Part shown: piece by piece, positions 24,659 to 33,657 of the stretch
Layout of the letters: the number at the start of each line of letters is the position of its first letter
Position numbering within the stretch: the stretch's first letter is position 1
Origin: Pseudopedobacter sp965218985
Lineage (GTDB): Bacteria > Bacteroidota > Bacteroidia > Sphingobacteriales > Sphingobacteriaceae
Assembly: GCA_965218985.1 (NCBI GenBank)
Contig: CBDCMP010000004.1
Span: 1 to 64,000, forward strand
DNA: 64,000 nucleotides
Direction: 5' to 3'
Notes under the pieces: model-generated
Seen by the model: the letters and a program-made list of their open reading frames with translations, nothing else
Database searches by the model: none
Told to the model about the DNA's origin: nothing
Position numbers and translations under genes: made by a program

Positions 24659-25123
24659 ATGGAATTTAATACAGAAAATCGAATCGTAAAACTTTGTGCC
24701 GAAGGAATGGAGTTTGAAGGAAAAGGCGAGAAAGGAAAGGCGGCCAAAAAATTTGAAGAGGCATGGCATTTATCACAAAATGATTTTGAAAAATTGACTT
24801 CGGCTCATTACTTAGCCCGGCACCAAAAATCAGTTACAGAAAAACTAAAATGGGACAAAGCTGCATTAGAGTTCGCTCTTAAAATTAATGATAAAACAAT
24901 AAAAGGAACTTTACCATCCTTGTACCTGAATATTGGAAAGTGTTATGAAGATTTGGATGATTTTGATAATGCCAAAACTAACTATGCTTCAGGAAAATCT
25001 TATTTTGATTGCCTACCGGCTGATGGATATGGGAATATGATAAGAAAAGGTATCGAAAACGGAATTGAACGGATTAACCAACTCCATGGTCTGTTTGGAC
25101 ACAGACCGGGGAAAAATGAATAG
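24659..25123 (+). CDS. TPR-like helical protein
   Basis: 154 aa, helical repeats: KGKAAKKFEEAWHLSQNDFEKLTSAHYLARHQ, then LKWDKAALEFALKIND and LYLNIGKCYEDLDDFDNAKTNYASG, which fit tetratricopeptide units. The N-terminal two-thirds is homologous to the front half of the Arr fusion at 30091 (MEFNTENRIVKLCAEGMEFEGK versus MEFNPNNDIVKLCLQGMDLEGK). Databases sometimes label this family as an rRNA methyltransferase, but I see no such domain. Confidence 0.7.
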   Translation: MEFNTENRIVKLCAEGMEFEGKGEKGKAAKKFEEAWHLSQNDFEKLTSAHYLARHQKSVTEKLKWDKAALEFALKINDKTIKGTLPSLYLNIGKCYEDLDDFDNAKTNYASGKSYFDCLPADGYGNMIRKGIENGIERINQLHGLFGHRPGKNE

Positions 25124-25156
25124 CTGATATTACAATTACAATCAATTAAAAAAAAT

Positions 25157-25609
25157 ATGGCACAGCACAAAATTACTCCTGCGCTTTGGTACCACACTAA
25201 AGACGGAAAAATGAAACACGTAACGGATTATTACTCCAAAATCTTTGAGATCAATTTTATAGCAGACCATCCAATGCCTTTGGGCGAAACACCCAGTGGT
25301 TATACTGAAATGTGCAACATAAAACTTTTTGGTAACGAATATTTATTGATGACTACGGCAATAGAGCATCATACATTCAATGACACATTTGCGATAATGA
25401 TACATTGTAAAGACCAGGCAGAAATAGACAAATATTGGAATTATTTTACACAGGAAGGCAAAGAATCTATGTGTGGATGGTGTATGGATAAATTTGGACT
25501 ACGGTGGCAAATCATTCCTGAAAATCTTGGGGAATTGATGGGCAAACCCAATGCCGGGCAAGTGATGGGCAGGCAGAAAAAAATAGTGATCAAAGAATAT
25601 ATGGAATAA
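25157..25609 (+). CDS. VOC-family protein (PhnB-like)
   Basis: 150 aa. ITPALWYHTKDGKMKHVTDYYSKIFEINF and GWCMDKFGLRWQIIPENLGELMGKPN are the two halves of the 3-demethylubiquinone-like VOC signature. A C-terminal PNAGQVMGRQKK tail, usual in this subgroup, is present. Ligand unknown. Confidence 0.8.
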   Translation: MAQHKITPALWYHTKDGKMKHVTDYYSKIFEINFIADHPMPLGETPSGYTEMCNIKLFGNEYLLMTTAIEHHTFNDTFAIMIHCKDQAEIDKYWNYFTQEGKESMCGWCMDKFGLRWQIIPENLGELMGKPNAGQVMGRQKKIVIKEYME

Positions 25610-25680
25610 GCCTAAACGTTTAAAAATTAAATCATTCTGTCATTTCAAGCATACATTAACTGCATAAAAGCACAATTAAA

Positions 25681-26087
25681 ATGACAACAACGGTAACAAA
25701 GACAATCAACATCAAAGCAAGTCCCGATAAAGTTTGGGGATTTGTAAACGATTTATCATTGTGGTCAAAATGGGCTATTCACAACGTGTTGAGTTCAAAG
25801 CAGGGCGACAATGGTTGTTGGCTTATGGAGGGACCAAGAGGAATTTCAAAAGTAAAAATGAATGCTGACAAGCAACGGGGATTTTAGACCACGACTTTAT
25901 AGACCCAAGTGAAGGAAATTGGAAAGTTCCTTGCAGAGTGGTTGCAGGAAATTTAGGTTCACATTTTATGATAACATTTACCAAACCAGAACAAATGCCT
26001 GATGAAGCATTTGAAACGGGAATGAAATTATTGGATGAAGAATTACTAAAATTGAAAGAGTATGTAGAAACGTACTACCCTATTTGA
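25681..26087 (+). pseudogene. SRPBCC-domain protein, single frameshift
   Basis: The first 68 codons (TVTKTINIKASPDKVWGFVNDLSLWSKW) are a typical SRPBCC start. A stop follows at 25885, but the rest is intact one frame over (GILDHDFIDPSEGNWKVPCRV ... KLKEYVETYYPI, stop at 26085). Adding one A to the AA of GACAAGC near 25873 gives DKATGILDHDF and restores about 135 residues. One-base loss or sequencing error. Confidence 0.75.
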
Positions 26088-26145
26088 TTATAAAAACGCA
26101 TAGAAGGAAACTCAATGGAATGAAACTTCATAAACAGATAAAACA

Positions 26146-26598
26146 ATGGCAAAAAACAAATTATTAAGAATGGACAATATGGGCATTGTTGTAGAATCCT
26201 TGGATAATGCCATCTCATTTTTCACTGAAATAGGTCTAAAGCTCGAAGGGCGGGCCACGATCGAAGGAGAATGGGCCAGTCGGATTACCGGACTGGATGC
26301 GCAACAGGTAGAAATGGCTATGATGGTTACTCCTGATGGTCACAGCCGGCTCGAACTTTCGAAATTCATCACACCTTCCACTATAACAGACCACCGGACT
26401 GCACCTGTGAACGCTCTTGGTTATCTGCGTGTCATGTTCACTGTTGAAGATATTGACGAGATGGTAGATAGACTAACCAAACATGGTGCCCAACTCGTTG
26501 GAGAAGTGGTTCAGTACGAAAACTCGTATCGGCTATGTTACATTAGAGGAACTGAAGGACTTTTGATTGGACTGGCAGAAGAAATTGGTAACAGATAA
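26146..26598 (+). CDS. VOC-family protein (glyoxalase/bleomycin-resistance type)
   Basis: 150 aa. MDNMGIVVESLDNAISFFTEIGLKLEG, HSRLELSKF and CYIRGTEGLLIGLAEE are classic glyoxalase I-like metal-site segments (His, Glu). Such proteins include dioxygenases, isomerases and drug-binding resistance proteins; no substrate can be assigned. Confidence 0.8.
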   Translation: MAKNKLLRMDNMGIVVESLDNAISFFTEIGLKLEGRATIEGEWASRITGLDAQQVEMAMMVTPDGHSRLELSKFITPSTITDHRTAPVNALGYLRVMFTVEDIDEMVDRLTKHGAQLVGEVVQYENSYRLCYIRGTEGLLIGLAEEIGNR

Positions 26599-26653
26599 TT
26601 AAAATTAAAAATTGAAATAAAAATAAAAACGAACTAATTAAAAATAAAATATC

Positions 26654-27100
26654 ATGAGCAATAAAGTAACATTACACCGAGTGCTAACCGCTTCCCCCGA
26701 GAAAGTATTCAGGGCCTTTTCCAACGCAGACGCCTATTCCTCCTGGCTTCCGCCTTACGGATTTGTATGTAAGGTGCACCAAATGGAGTTTCAGGTGAAA
26801 GGAAACTACAAAATGTCCTTTCTCAATTTCTCTACGGGCAATTCCCATTCCTTCGGAGGCGAATTCCTAGAAATAAAACCCAATGAGCTGATCAAATATA
26901 CAGACCGATTTGATGACCCGAATTTACCCGGAGAGATGATCACTACAGTGCGGTTGACCAAAGTCTTATGCGGTACGGACCTGCACATTGTGCAGGAAGG
27001 AATCCCCGCTGCTATTGCGGTAGAAATGTGCTATTTGGGATGGCAGGAATCGTTAGAAAAACTGAAGAAACTGGTTGAGCCAGAGATTCCCGATGCCTGA
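26654..27100 (+). CDS. SRPBCC-family protein (Aha1-C-like)
   Basis: 148 aa. LHRVLTASPEKVFRAFSNADAYSSWLPP is the Aha1/SRPBCC start; a C-terminal helix GWQESLEKLKKLVEPEIPDA closes the fold. The final 45 bases reappear with one change at 28831-28875, so a second copy existed downstream. Between this gene and the next (27101-27349) no gene is seen, only a GTAGCGGCCATTCTAACA motif. Confidence 0.8.
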   Translation: MSNKVTLHRVLTASPEKVFRAFSNADAYSSWLPPYGFVCKVHQMEFQVKGNYKMSFLNFSTGNSHSFGGEFLEIKPNELIKYTDRFDDPNLPGEMITTVRLTKVLCGTDLHIVQEGIPAAIAVEMCYLGWQESLEKLKKLVEPEIPDA

Positions 27101-27349
27101 AGTGCCAGTTACAATAAGTCAGGATGGAGAAATGAAGGGTAAAATAATAAATATAAACACCTTGGGAAAAGCTAAAAGCCCAAATGAATTTTGGCGGAAA
27201 ATCGGTGCAATGATAGTTAGCCGAGTCCTGAAAACCTTAAGATAAGAAAACTAACAATTCCAAAACAAACAACTAAACAGGTAGCGGCCATTCTAACAGA
27301 TAACACCCGACAGCGAAACAGATAAAAAGAAATTTTAAAATTTAACAAA

Positions 27350-28270
27350 ATGACAGAAAAAAATATTCCGACAGTAGAAACACAAATGCTAATCAGAAAA
27401 CCTGCCTCTGCAGTTTTTCAAGCATTTATTGACCCAAAAATCACGACCAACTTTTGGTTCACAAAATCAAGTGGACAATTAGAAGTCGGCAAGACGGTAA
27501 CTTGGGAGTGGGAAATGTATGGCGTTTCAAACAAGGTATTGGTAAAGAACATAGTTCCGAACAAAAAAATTTCAACCGAGTGGGGCGACCCTGTGACTAA
27601 TGTTGACTACGAGTTTACGGCATTGACAGACGACACGACCTATGTTGTTATTAAAAACTATGGATTCAACTTGAGGGGAGATGAATTAATTCAAGCAATT
27701 AAGGACAACACGGGTGGTTTTACAACAGTTTTAGACGGACTGAAAGCATATTTAGAACATAATATCAACCTGAATTTAATTGGTGACAAATTTCCAAAAG
27801 AAATAACAAAAGACGAAAACAATAAAAAAACTATTTACGAACATGCAGGTGGATGGGATGCTCTATATAGATTAAGCGACATATTTTATCACTCATGTTT
27901 AACAGACCCAATACTTCAACCATTATTCGGACATGAAAAGCCCGGGCACGTAGAAAAATTTACTGCTTTCACAGCAGAGACATTTGGAGGGCCAGATACC
28001 TTCAGTAAAGAAATGGGTGGGTTTGTACATTTAATAGATGCCCATAGAGGATATAAAATTACTGAGAAACAACGCCAACGTTTTGTGGAATTGTATATGG
28101 AGGCAGCGGACAAAGCAGAGATGCCGAATGACATCCCGTTTCGCAATGCACTAAAGTCACATATTGACTTTGGGTCGCATGTTGCAAAACAAAATTCAAA
28201 TGCAACAACTGACGACCAATTACATCCACTACGGGAAGTGCCTAAATGGGATTGGTCAAAAGATGAATAA
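27350..28270 (+). CDS. SRPBCC domain fused to a group II-type truncated haemoglobin
   Basis: 306 aa in two domains. Residues 1-150 are an Aha1-like SRPBCC domain (VETQMLIRKPASAVFQAFID, TNFWFTKSSG). Residues about 160-290 are a truncated globin: IYEHAGGWDALYRLSDIFY, FTAETFGGPDTFSKEMGG, and the likely proximal haem ligand His232 in LIDAHRGYKI. Truncated haemoglobins bind O2/NO; SRPBCC domains bind hydrophobic ligands. The joint is in frame with no sign of a frameshift, and the linker contains KEITKDENNKK. The C-terminal tail is rich in polar residues. The combined function is unknown. Confidence 0.8.
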   Translation: MTEKNIPTVETQMLIRKPASAVFQAFIDPKITTNFWFTKSSGQLEVGKTVTWEWEMYGVSNKVLVKNIVPNKKISTEWGDPVTNVDYEFTALTDDTTYVVIKNYGFNLRGDELIQAIKDNTGGFTTVLDGLKAYLEHNINLNLIGDKFPKEITKDENNKKTIYEHAGGWDALYRLSDIFYHSCLTDPILQPLFGHEKPGHVEKFTAFTAETFGGPDTFSKEMGGFVHLIDAHRGYKITEKQRQRFVELYMEAADKAEMPNDIPFRNALKSHIDFGSHVAKQNSNATTDDQLHPLREVPKWDWSKDE

Positions 28271-28296
28271 AACAATTAAACTTCTAATTGAATAAA

Positions 28297-28794
28297 ATGT
28301 TTGCCACTACTAAAGCAAACTTAACCTTTATGACAAAAAAAACAAACAATAAAGCAGCCATTCCAAACCCAGCACTTTATCCATTTGCTGTGCTCATTGG
28401 TAAATGGGCGACTGTTGGCACCCATCCCCTTGTTCCAAACAACACACTGCAGGGGCATTCATCATTTAAATGGATAGAGGGAGGCGCTTTTATGAGATGG
28501 AATTCCGAGATTGACCACAAAGACTTTCCCACAGGTATTGCAATTTTTGGTGGCGATGATGCTACGGGAGAATATTTTATGCTCTATTTTGATGAACGTA
28601 AAGTTTCACGAAAATATGAGGTGTCTTTTCAGGACAATGTTTTGAAATGGTGGCGAAATGCACCTGGGTTTTCGCAAAGGTACACTTGGGCAATCGCTGA
28701 GAATGGCCATACAATTATTGGTAAGGGAGAATTATCCAGAGATGGCAAGACCTGGGAACAAGATTTGGAACTAACCTACACTCGTGTAAAATAG
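28297..28794 (+). CDS. DUF1579-like beta-barrel protein
   Basis: 165 aa from the ATG at 28297 (another in-frame ATG is at 28330, before MTKKTNNKAAIPNP). Short beta-strands with HSSFKWIEGGAFMRWNSEI, FGGDDATGEYFMLYFDER and KGELSRDGKTWEQDLELTY resemble the DUF1579/lipocalin-like proteins used as small-molecule binders. No signal peptide. Name held loosely. Confidence 0.6.
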   Translation: MFATTKANLTFMTKKTNNKAAIPNPALYPFAVLIGKWATVGTHPLVPNNTLQGHSSFKWIEGGAFMRWNSEIDHKDFPTGIAIFGGDDATGEYFMLYFDERKVSRKYEVSFQDNVLKWWRNAPGFSQRYTWAIAENGHTIIGKGELSRDGKTWEQDLELTYTRVK

Positions 28795-28830
28795 AAAAAT
28801 AGGACAAATACCTTTGCGGCATACCACACG

Positions 28831-28875
28831 GAAAAACTGAAGAAACTGGTTGAGCCCGAGATTCCCGATGCCTGA
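28831..28875 (+). repeat. Remnant copy of the 3' end of the SRPBCC gene at 26654
   Basis: 45 bases encoding EKLKKLVEPEIPDA and stop, one mismatch to 27056-27100. Upstream sequence does not match, so only the tail of a duplicated gene survives, beside DHFR paralog 5. Confidence 0.75.
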
Positions 28876-28955
28876 AAAAGACCTCAATGCAGCACCACCT
28901 ACATTTTAATTATACAAGAACATAAACCATTTTTTTAAAACAAAACATAGAAACA

Positions 28956-29516
28956 ATGAGAAAATTAAAATTACAGATGCATTTGTCATTAGATAATTAT
29001 GTAAACATGGAGCAGGGTGGAGCAAACTTTAAATGGGACGATAAAGTGATAAAGTTCTGCGTTGATAATCTTGAAAATGTAGACATCATTTTGCTTGGAC
29101 GAAAAACCGCAGAAGAACTTATACCGTTCTGGGACAAGGTAGCTACCAATCCAAGCCATTCCGACTTTGCTCTTGGTAAACGAATTTCAGAAATCCCAAA
29201 GCTTGTATTTTCAAATTCTATAAGTCATTCTCAGTGGAAAAATACTGCTGTGCTTAATGGTAACTTCAAAGATGAGATACTCAACCTGAAAAAATCAACA
29301 GGTAAAGATATTTTGGTTTATGGCGGTGCCTCTTTTGCTTCTGCCTTAATTCAAAACAATTTGATTGACGAGTTTTATTTCCTGCTAAACCCTTTTTGTT
29401 TGGGTAAAGGGATAACAATATTTAAACAAAAGGAAGGCGTTGAAACCTTTACCTTCTTAAAGTCTATACCTTTTCCTTGCGGAACAATATTGCTTAATTA
29501 CAAACCCAACTATTAA
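28956..29516 (+). CDS. Dihydrofolate reductase-family protein, paralog 5
   Basis: 186 aa. LQMHLSLDNYVNMEQGGANFKW, IILLGRKTAEELIPFW, ILVYGGASFASALIQNNLIDEFYFLLNPFCLGKGITIF. Very similar layout to paralog 4, but the loop after the first strand is shorter. It has its own Shine-Dalgarno-poor leader, as do its neighbours. Confidence 0.8.
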   Translation: MRKLKLQMHLSLDNYVNMEQGGANFKWDDKVIKFCVDNLENVDIILLGRKTAEELIPFWDKVATNPSHSDFALGKRISEIPKLVFSNSISHSQWKNTAVLNGNFKDEILNLKKSTGKDILVYGGASFASALIQNNLIDEFYFLLNPFCLGKGITIFKQKEGVETFTFLKSIPFPCGTILLNYKPNY

Positions 29517-29575
29517 TGCAAAAAAGATATAGCGATGATTCTACTGAGAACTAAAAACAATGAAAAAAACAGAAA

Positions 29576-29965
29576 ATGAAAAATTCAATTAAAACCAAAA
29601 TCCTATTCGTGCTGGCTCTTTTATTTGGGCTAATGTTCATCAATGCAGGTCTAAATAAGTTTCTCAATTATATGCCGATGCCGGAGAAAATGCCCGAGAA
29701 AATGCTAAAAGCCATGATGTCGTTCATGGAGATCGGTTGGCTTTTGCCGCTTGTTGGGCTTGCAGAAATACTTGGCGGATTACTGATCATTATCCCCAAG
29801 GCGAGGGCACTGGGCGCTTTGGTCATCTTCCCAATCATGGTTGGTATCACGCTCACCAATATTTTTCAAGACAGTAGCGGCCTGCCTATCGTGTTAATTT
29901 TATGGGCCATTTTGATTTGGATTATGTTCGAAAATAAGAAAAAGTATTTGCCTTTGATTGGGTAA
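29576..29965 (+). CDS. DoxX-family membrane protein
   Basis: 129 aa with four predicted membrane spans: ILFVLALLFGLMFINAG, IGWLLPLVGLAEILGGLLIII, ALGALVIFPIMVGITL and LPIVLILWAILIWIMFEN. DoxX-like small inner-membrane proteins are linked to redox or thiol homeostasis in some bacteria. The only integral membrane protein of the nest. Confidence 0.8.
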   Translation: MKNSIKTKILFVLALLFGLMFINAGLNKFLNYMPMPEKMPEKMLKAMMSFMEIGWLLPLVGLAEILGGLLIIIPKARALGALVIFPIMVGITLTNIFQDSSGLPIVLILWAILIWIMFENKKKYLPLIG

Positions 29966-30090
29966 AATAAACTTATAGCATAGCATCCTCAAAAATAAAT
30001 GAGCAGTTGTTTTTTATCTAAACGCAAAGAATAAAAGCAGCATATAACAACGGCTCCTATATTGATAATAAAAACAAAAATAATTAGAAA

Positions 30091-30834
30091 ATGGAATTCA
30101 ACCCAAACAACGATATTGTTAAACTCTGTCTTCAAGGAATGGACTTGGAAGGAAAAAGCAAACCTGAAGAAGCAAGCAGAATATTTCTTCAAGCCTGGAA
30201 TGAAGCGACAAACGACTTTGAAAAATTTACTGCTGCGTATTATGTCGCCCGACATCAAAAAAATATTTCCGACAAATTAAAATGGCTCGAAACAGCTTTA
30301 CAGCTTGCATTAAAAATAAATAACGACTCGGTTAAAGGAGCTTTTGCTTCTCTATATGTAAGCATTGCTGAATGCTATGAGGACTTAGGCGACCTTGACA
30401 GGGCAAAAAAGAATTATGAATTAGCAAATTCGTTCATGGACAAACCATCTGACAATGGTCCTTTTTACCACGGTACGAAAGCAGATTTGCAGGTTGGCGA
30501 TTTTCTGACAGCGGGGTACAGTTCTAATTACAAGTCAGAACTCACAATGAATCACATTTATTTCACAGCTTTGGTTAATGGGGCTGGACTTGCTGCAGCA
30601 TTAGCTAAAGGTGATGGACGTGAACGTGTTTATATAGTTGAACCGACGGGGAGCTTTGAAAATGACCCGAACGTTACAGACAAAAAATTTCCGGGCAATC
30701 CGACACGTTCATATCGCACCCAGGCACAATTGAAAATCGTTGGTAAAGTAACAGATTGGGTGAGACAAACACCCGAGGAACTCGAAAAATGGCGTGAAAA
30801 GTTGGCTAATAACAAAGGAGAAATTATCAATTAA
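30091..30834 (+). CDS. TPR domain fused to an Arr-type rifamycin ADP-ribosyltransferase
   Basis: 247 aa. Residues 1-115 are TPR helices homologous to the 24659 protein (LYVSIAECYEDLGDLDRAKKNYELA). From about residue 120 it is an Arr domain: FYHGTKADLQVGDFLTAG, HIYFTALVNGAGLAAALA, DGRERVYIVEPTG and KKFPGNPTRSYRT are the Arr signatures. Arr enzymes transfer ADP-ribose from NAD+ to rifamycins, which inactivates them. Ordinary Arr proteins are about 140 aa, so this has an added front domain. Rifampicin resistance is likely but unproven. Confidence 0.85.
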   Translation: MEFNPNNDIVKLCLQGMDLEGKSKPEEASRIFLQAWNEATNDFEKFTAAYYVARHQKNISDKLKWLETALQLALKINNDSVKGAFASLYVSIAECYEDLGDLDRAKKNYELANSFMDKPSDNGPFYHGTKADLQVGDFLTAGYSSNYKSELTMNHIYFTALVNGAGLAAALAKGDGRERVYIVEPTGSFENDPNVTDKKFPGNPTRSYRTQAQLKIVGKVTDWVRQTPEELEKWREKLANNKGEIIN

Positions 30835-31029
30835 ATATTTCAGATGCCTAATACACTTCAAAAAAATCGGAAGGAACGTCTTAATCGAAATTTCAACAGG
30901 CTGAAAAAAATTAAATGATATTGCTAATTGACATGAAGAAAAGAGAGCAACGAAACGGTCATTGCCAATTACAAAAGAGCCGGAAAGAAAAGTTAAGACA
31001 GGTACTGTTGGAGCTTAAGGAGAAATAAA

Positions 31030-31172
31030 ATGAGAAAAGTAGTTTAGATTTAGCGGTAACACTTGACGGTTTCATAGAAGGCCACATTGCCGACACGCCT
31101 TGGGGTTCATACGCTGGGATGTTTAGAGACAAATACGGGATTGAATGGCTGGTGGAGTTTGATCCCAATTAG
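31030..31172 (+). pseudogene. Chimeric scrap: DHFR-family start joined to a PhnB-like VOC end
   Basis: ATGAGAAAAGTAGT at 31030 plus CACTTGACGGTTTCATAGAAG, in changing frames, recall MRKVV..LTLDGFIEG of the DHFR paralogs. From about 31095 one frame encodes PWGSYAGMFRDKYGIEWLVEFDPN and a stop, the C-terminal end of a PhnB-like VOC protein. Two unrelated family remnants lie within 140 bases. No other gene is seen in 30835-31347. Confidence 0.5.
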
Positions 31173-31347
31173 AAAGAACCAATTTAACCCAATAAAGACT
31201 ACGAAAGTCTTATTGAAATTAATAATAAGACCATTATCAGTCCAATGAATATGTTGGTAAAAAAGTAATATACTGAAGACATAAACAATATAAGTACAAT
31301 TGAATTAATATTTATTGTTAATTGTTGGCAACAAGCTAAAACAAGAA

Positions 31348-31764
31348 ATGAACACAATATTTGATACTTACCGACCTGAAGGATTTGGAACTGTAAACGG
31401 ATACTTATTCGTGGAAAATCCGAATGAACTGATTGATTTTCTTAAGAAGGCATTCTACGCAGAAGAAATCAACCGTTCCACCAATCCCAAGAATGGCGAC
31501 ATTGCGAATGTAATTCTAAAAATAGGGAGTTCCTGCTTTATGATAAGCCAAGCAAGAGGGAAATTTTTAAATATGCGGACAGCATTTTACCTATATGTCG
31601 ATAATGTTGACGAAATCCATAAAAGAGCGGTCGAAAACGGAGCTAAAGTTGAATTTGAACCAGCACATATGGATTACGAGGACAGACAATCGGGAATAAT
31701 AGACCCAAGCGGAAATTATTGGTGGATTTCAAAACGACTTGTGGAAAAGGACTATCACAAGTAA
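31348..31764 (+). CDS. VOC-family protein (PhnB-like)
   Basis: 138 aa from the ATG at 31348; the frame extends to a TTG at 31315, which adds only unrelated residues. GFGTVNGYLFVENPNELIDFLKKAF, FYLYVDNVDEIHKRAVENGAKV and SGIIDPSGNYWWISKRL are clear VOC marks. It is followed within 12 bases by an NTF2-like fragment. Confidence 0.8.
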   Translation: MNTIFDTYRPEGFGTVNGYLFVENPNELIDFLKKAFYAEEINRSTNPKNGDIANVILKIGSSCFMISQARGKFLNMRTAFYLYVDNVDEIHKRAVENGAKVEFEPAHMDYEDRQSGIIDPSGNYWWISKRLVEKDYHK

Positions 31765-31775
31765 ATATTGACAAC

Positions 31776-31935
31776 ATGACAAAAATAATTTCAAGCCCCA
31801 CTTGCGGAAACTTACCTAAAATGGAGTTTCTAAAAAATTTCAATATTGCCGTTGCCAAAGGGAACGAAAGATTTTATTGAAAGCGTAACTGATGAAATTG
31901 TATGGAACAATATAGGCGACAAAAAAATCGATACG
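31776..31935 (+). pseudogene. NTF2-like protein fragment, frameshifted and truncated
   Basis: MTKIISSPTCGNLPKMEFLKNFNIAVAKGN ends at a stop near 31878, then another frame reads FIESVTDEIVWNNIGDKKI, the next part of the same NTF2-like fold. The remaining two-thirds is missing; an AACCGTTAGACAATG stretch follows. The remaining gap to 32030 holds no gene. Confidence 0.55.
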
Positions 31936-32030
31936 AGCCATATACAAAACCGTTAGACAATGTTTAAGAAAAACCGTCGCAAATACAGATATATTACTTA
32001 TCTTTGACGTTAGTAACGTAAAACGAAATT

Positions 32031-32312
32031 ATGATTGTTTCCTTTGGCTCGAAAGAGACCGAACAGATTTGGAATGGAATCCGAGCCAAGAAAATACCGA
32101 TTGAAATTCAGAACGTTGGACGTCGGAAATTGAGAATGTTGAATAACTCGCAAGACATTGCTGATTTAAGAATTCCACCCTCAAACCGACTTGAAAAACT
32201 GACTGGAAAATTAAACCAGTTTTATAGCATTCGGATAAACAAACAATGGCGGATTATCTTTATTTGGAACAAAGGAAACACAAGTGAAGTGGAAATAATC
32301 GATTATCATTAA
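32031..32312 (+). CDS. higB: HigB-type toxin (RelE/ParE superfamily)
   Basis: 93 aa ribosome-dependent mRNA interferase family. IVSFGSKETEQIWNGIRAKKIP at the start, IADLRIPPSNRLEKLTG and the strand YSIRINKQWRIIFIWN near the C-terminus are HigB/GraT features. The antitoxin gene follows 10 bases later, the toxin-first order typical of higBA. Confidence 0.85.
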   Translation: MIVSFGSKETEQIWNGIRAKKIPIEIQNVGRRKLRMLNNSQDIADLRIPPSNRLEKLTGKLNQFYSIRINKQWRIIFIWNKGNTSEVEIIDYH

Positions 32313-32322
32313 AAATAAAAAA

Positions 32323-32625
32323 ATGGAAAAGTTAGCAAATGTACATCCTGGAGAAATCTTGAATTATGAGTTTCTTGAGCCATTGGAAATCACAGCATAT
32401 CGACTTTCCAAAGACTTGAAAATTCCTCAAACCAGAATTTCGGAAATCATTAAAGGAAATCGGAGAATTACTGCGGACACTGCTTTACGATTGAGTAAAT
32501 ATTTTGGAAATTCCGCAAAATTTTGGCTTGGACTTCAAGACGATTTTGACATTGAGGAAGAAAAGGAATCGAAAGAATCGGAACTGAACGGAATTAAACA
32601 TTACGAAAATAAAAACGTTGCCTAA
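32323..32625 (+). CDS. higA: HigA-type antitoxin (XRE family)
   Basis: 100 aa helix-turn-helix protein: VHPGEILNYEFLEPLEITAYRLSKDLKIPQTRISEIIKGNR and LRLSKYFGNSAKFWLGLQDDFDIEEE are characteristic of HigA. It neutralises HigB and probably represses the pair. A GCCTAAC sequence follows right after its coding end. Confidence 0.88.
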   Translation: MEKLANVHPGEILNYEFLEPLEITAYRLSKDLKIPQTRISEIIKGNRRITADTALRLSKYFGNSAKFWLGLQDDFDIEEEKESKESELNGIKHYENKNVA

Positions 32626-32793
32626 CACCTTATATAAGCTATGGCTAGGTCAGTCCACACTTGGAATCCCGAAGCTTCGGGATGCAAGATTAAACATTAG
32701 GAATTCTATTGAACTTTTGTGGTAAAATTATGCCACATCGTCAAGACCAAAAGTTAGCCATATAAAAAAGAAACATCGTAGCATCATTGAAAG

Positions 32794-33564
32794 ATGAATA
32801 AAGAATTAAAAGAGATCATAGAAAAAAGGGTTTCCGCCTTAAAAAACAGAGACGTGGAAAATGAAATCACGAATTATTCCAAAGAGGTGGTTTCTTATGA
32901 CGTGGTCGGAGAACTTAAATATGTCGGAATAGATGCTATAAAAAACCGATTGATTGAATGGCTCTCTACATTAGATGAGATTATTGATTTTGAAATAACA
33001 GACGAAAAGATAACTTCAACGTCCGATATGGCGTATTGCAGTAGTTTAAATCATATCAATGCAAAAACTGTCGACGGAAACAAGCTTGATATGTATTGGC
33101 GAGAGACTACCTGCTACAAGAAAACAGACGGGATTTGGAAAATAACGCACATTCATAGTTCGGTGCCATTCAATGCTGAAAGCGGAATGGCTTCAATCGG
33201 GCTAAAGCCGCATTCAACTGAACAAGAAATAAACCCAATAAGTCCAATTGAAGTGGTAAAAAGTGTATTTCGGGCTTTTCAAAACCAAGAACGGGAAAAT
33301 CTTGAAAACATATTGAGTCCTGATTTTCTCTTTAGTAGTCCTCACGATAAAAAACTGAACAAAGAACAGTACTTTGAGCTATGCTATCCATTTAGCGAAC
33401 GCGTAAAAAATTATGAATTTCAAACCATTATGGAAAAAGGAAACGAAGTTTTTGTAATTTATAAATGCTCGGTTGCTGACCAGGAAGCTTTTATAAATTC
33501 GGAGTATTTTACAATCGAAAACGGAAAAGTAAAAAGCGTAAAAGTGTTTTTTGGCGACAAATAG
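32794..33564 (+). CDS. Tandem NTF2/SnoaL-like protein
   Basis: 256 aa with two cone-fold domains. Residues 1-130 are one SnoaL-like unit (VSALKNRDVENEITNYSKEVVSYDVVG ... WRETTCYKKTDGIWKITHIHSSVPF); residues 150-256 are a second, diverged unit (VFRAFQNQERENLENILSPDFLF ... YFTIENGKVKSVKVFFG). The tandem arrangement may act as a built-in dimer. Substrate unknown. It has a normal frame with no breaks. Confidence 0.7.
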   Translation: MNKELKEIIEKRVSALKNRDVENEITNYSKEVVSYDVVGELKYVGIDAIKNRLIEWLSTLDEIIDFEITDEKITSTSDMAYCSSLNHINAKTVDGNKLDMYWRETTCYKKTDGIWKITHIHSSVPFNAESGMASIGLKPHSTEQEINPISPIEVVKSVFRAFQNQERENLENILSPDFLFSSPHDKKLNKEQYFELCYPFSERVKNYEFQTIMEKGNEVFVIYKCSVADQEAFINSEYFTIENGKVKSVKVFFGDK

Positions 33565-33657
33565 GATGAGGAATAGCCGTAGCTAAAACACGATTTACAA
33601 AAGAATCACAGGAACATTAATTGATAGAAATTAAGTTGACATTTCAGAATAGAACAG

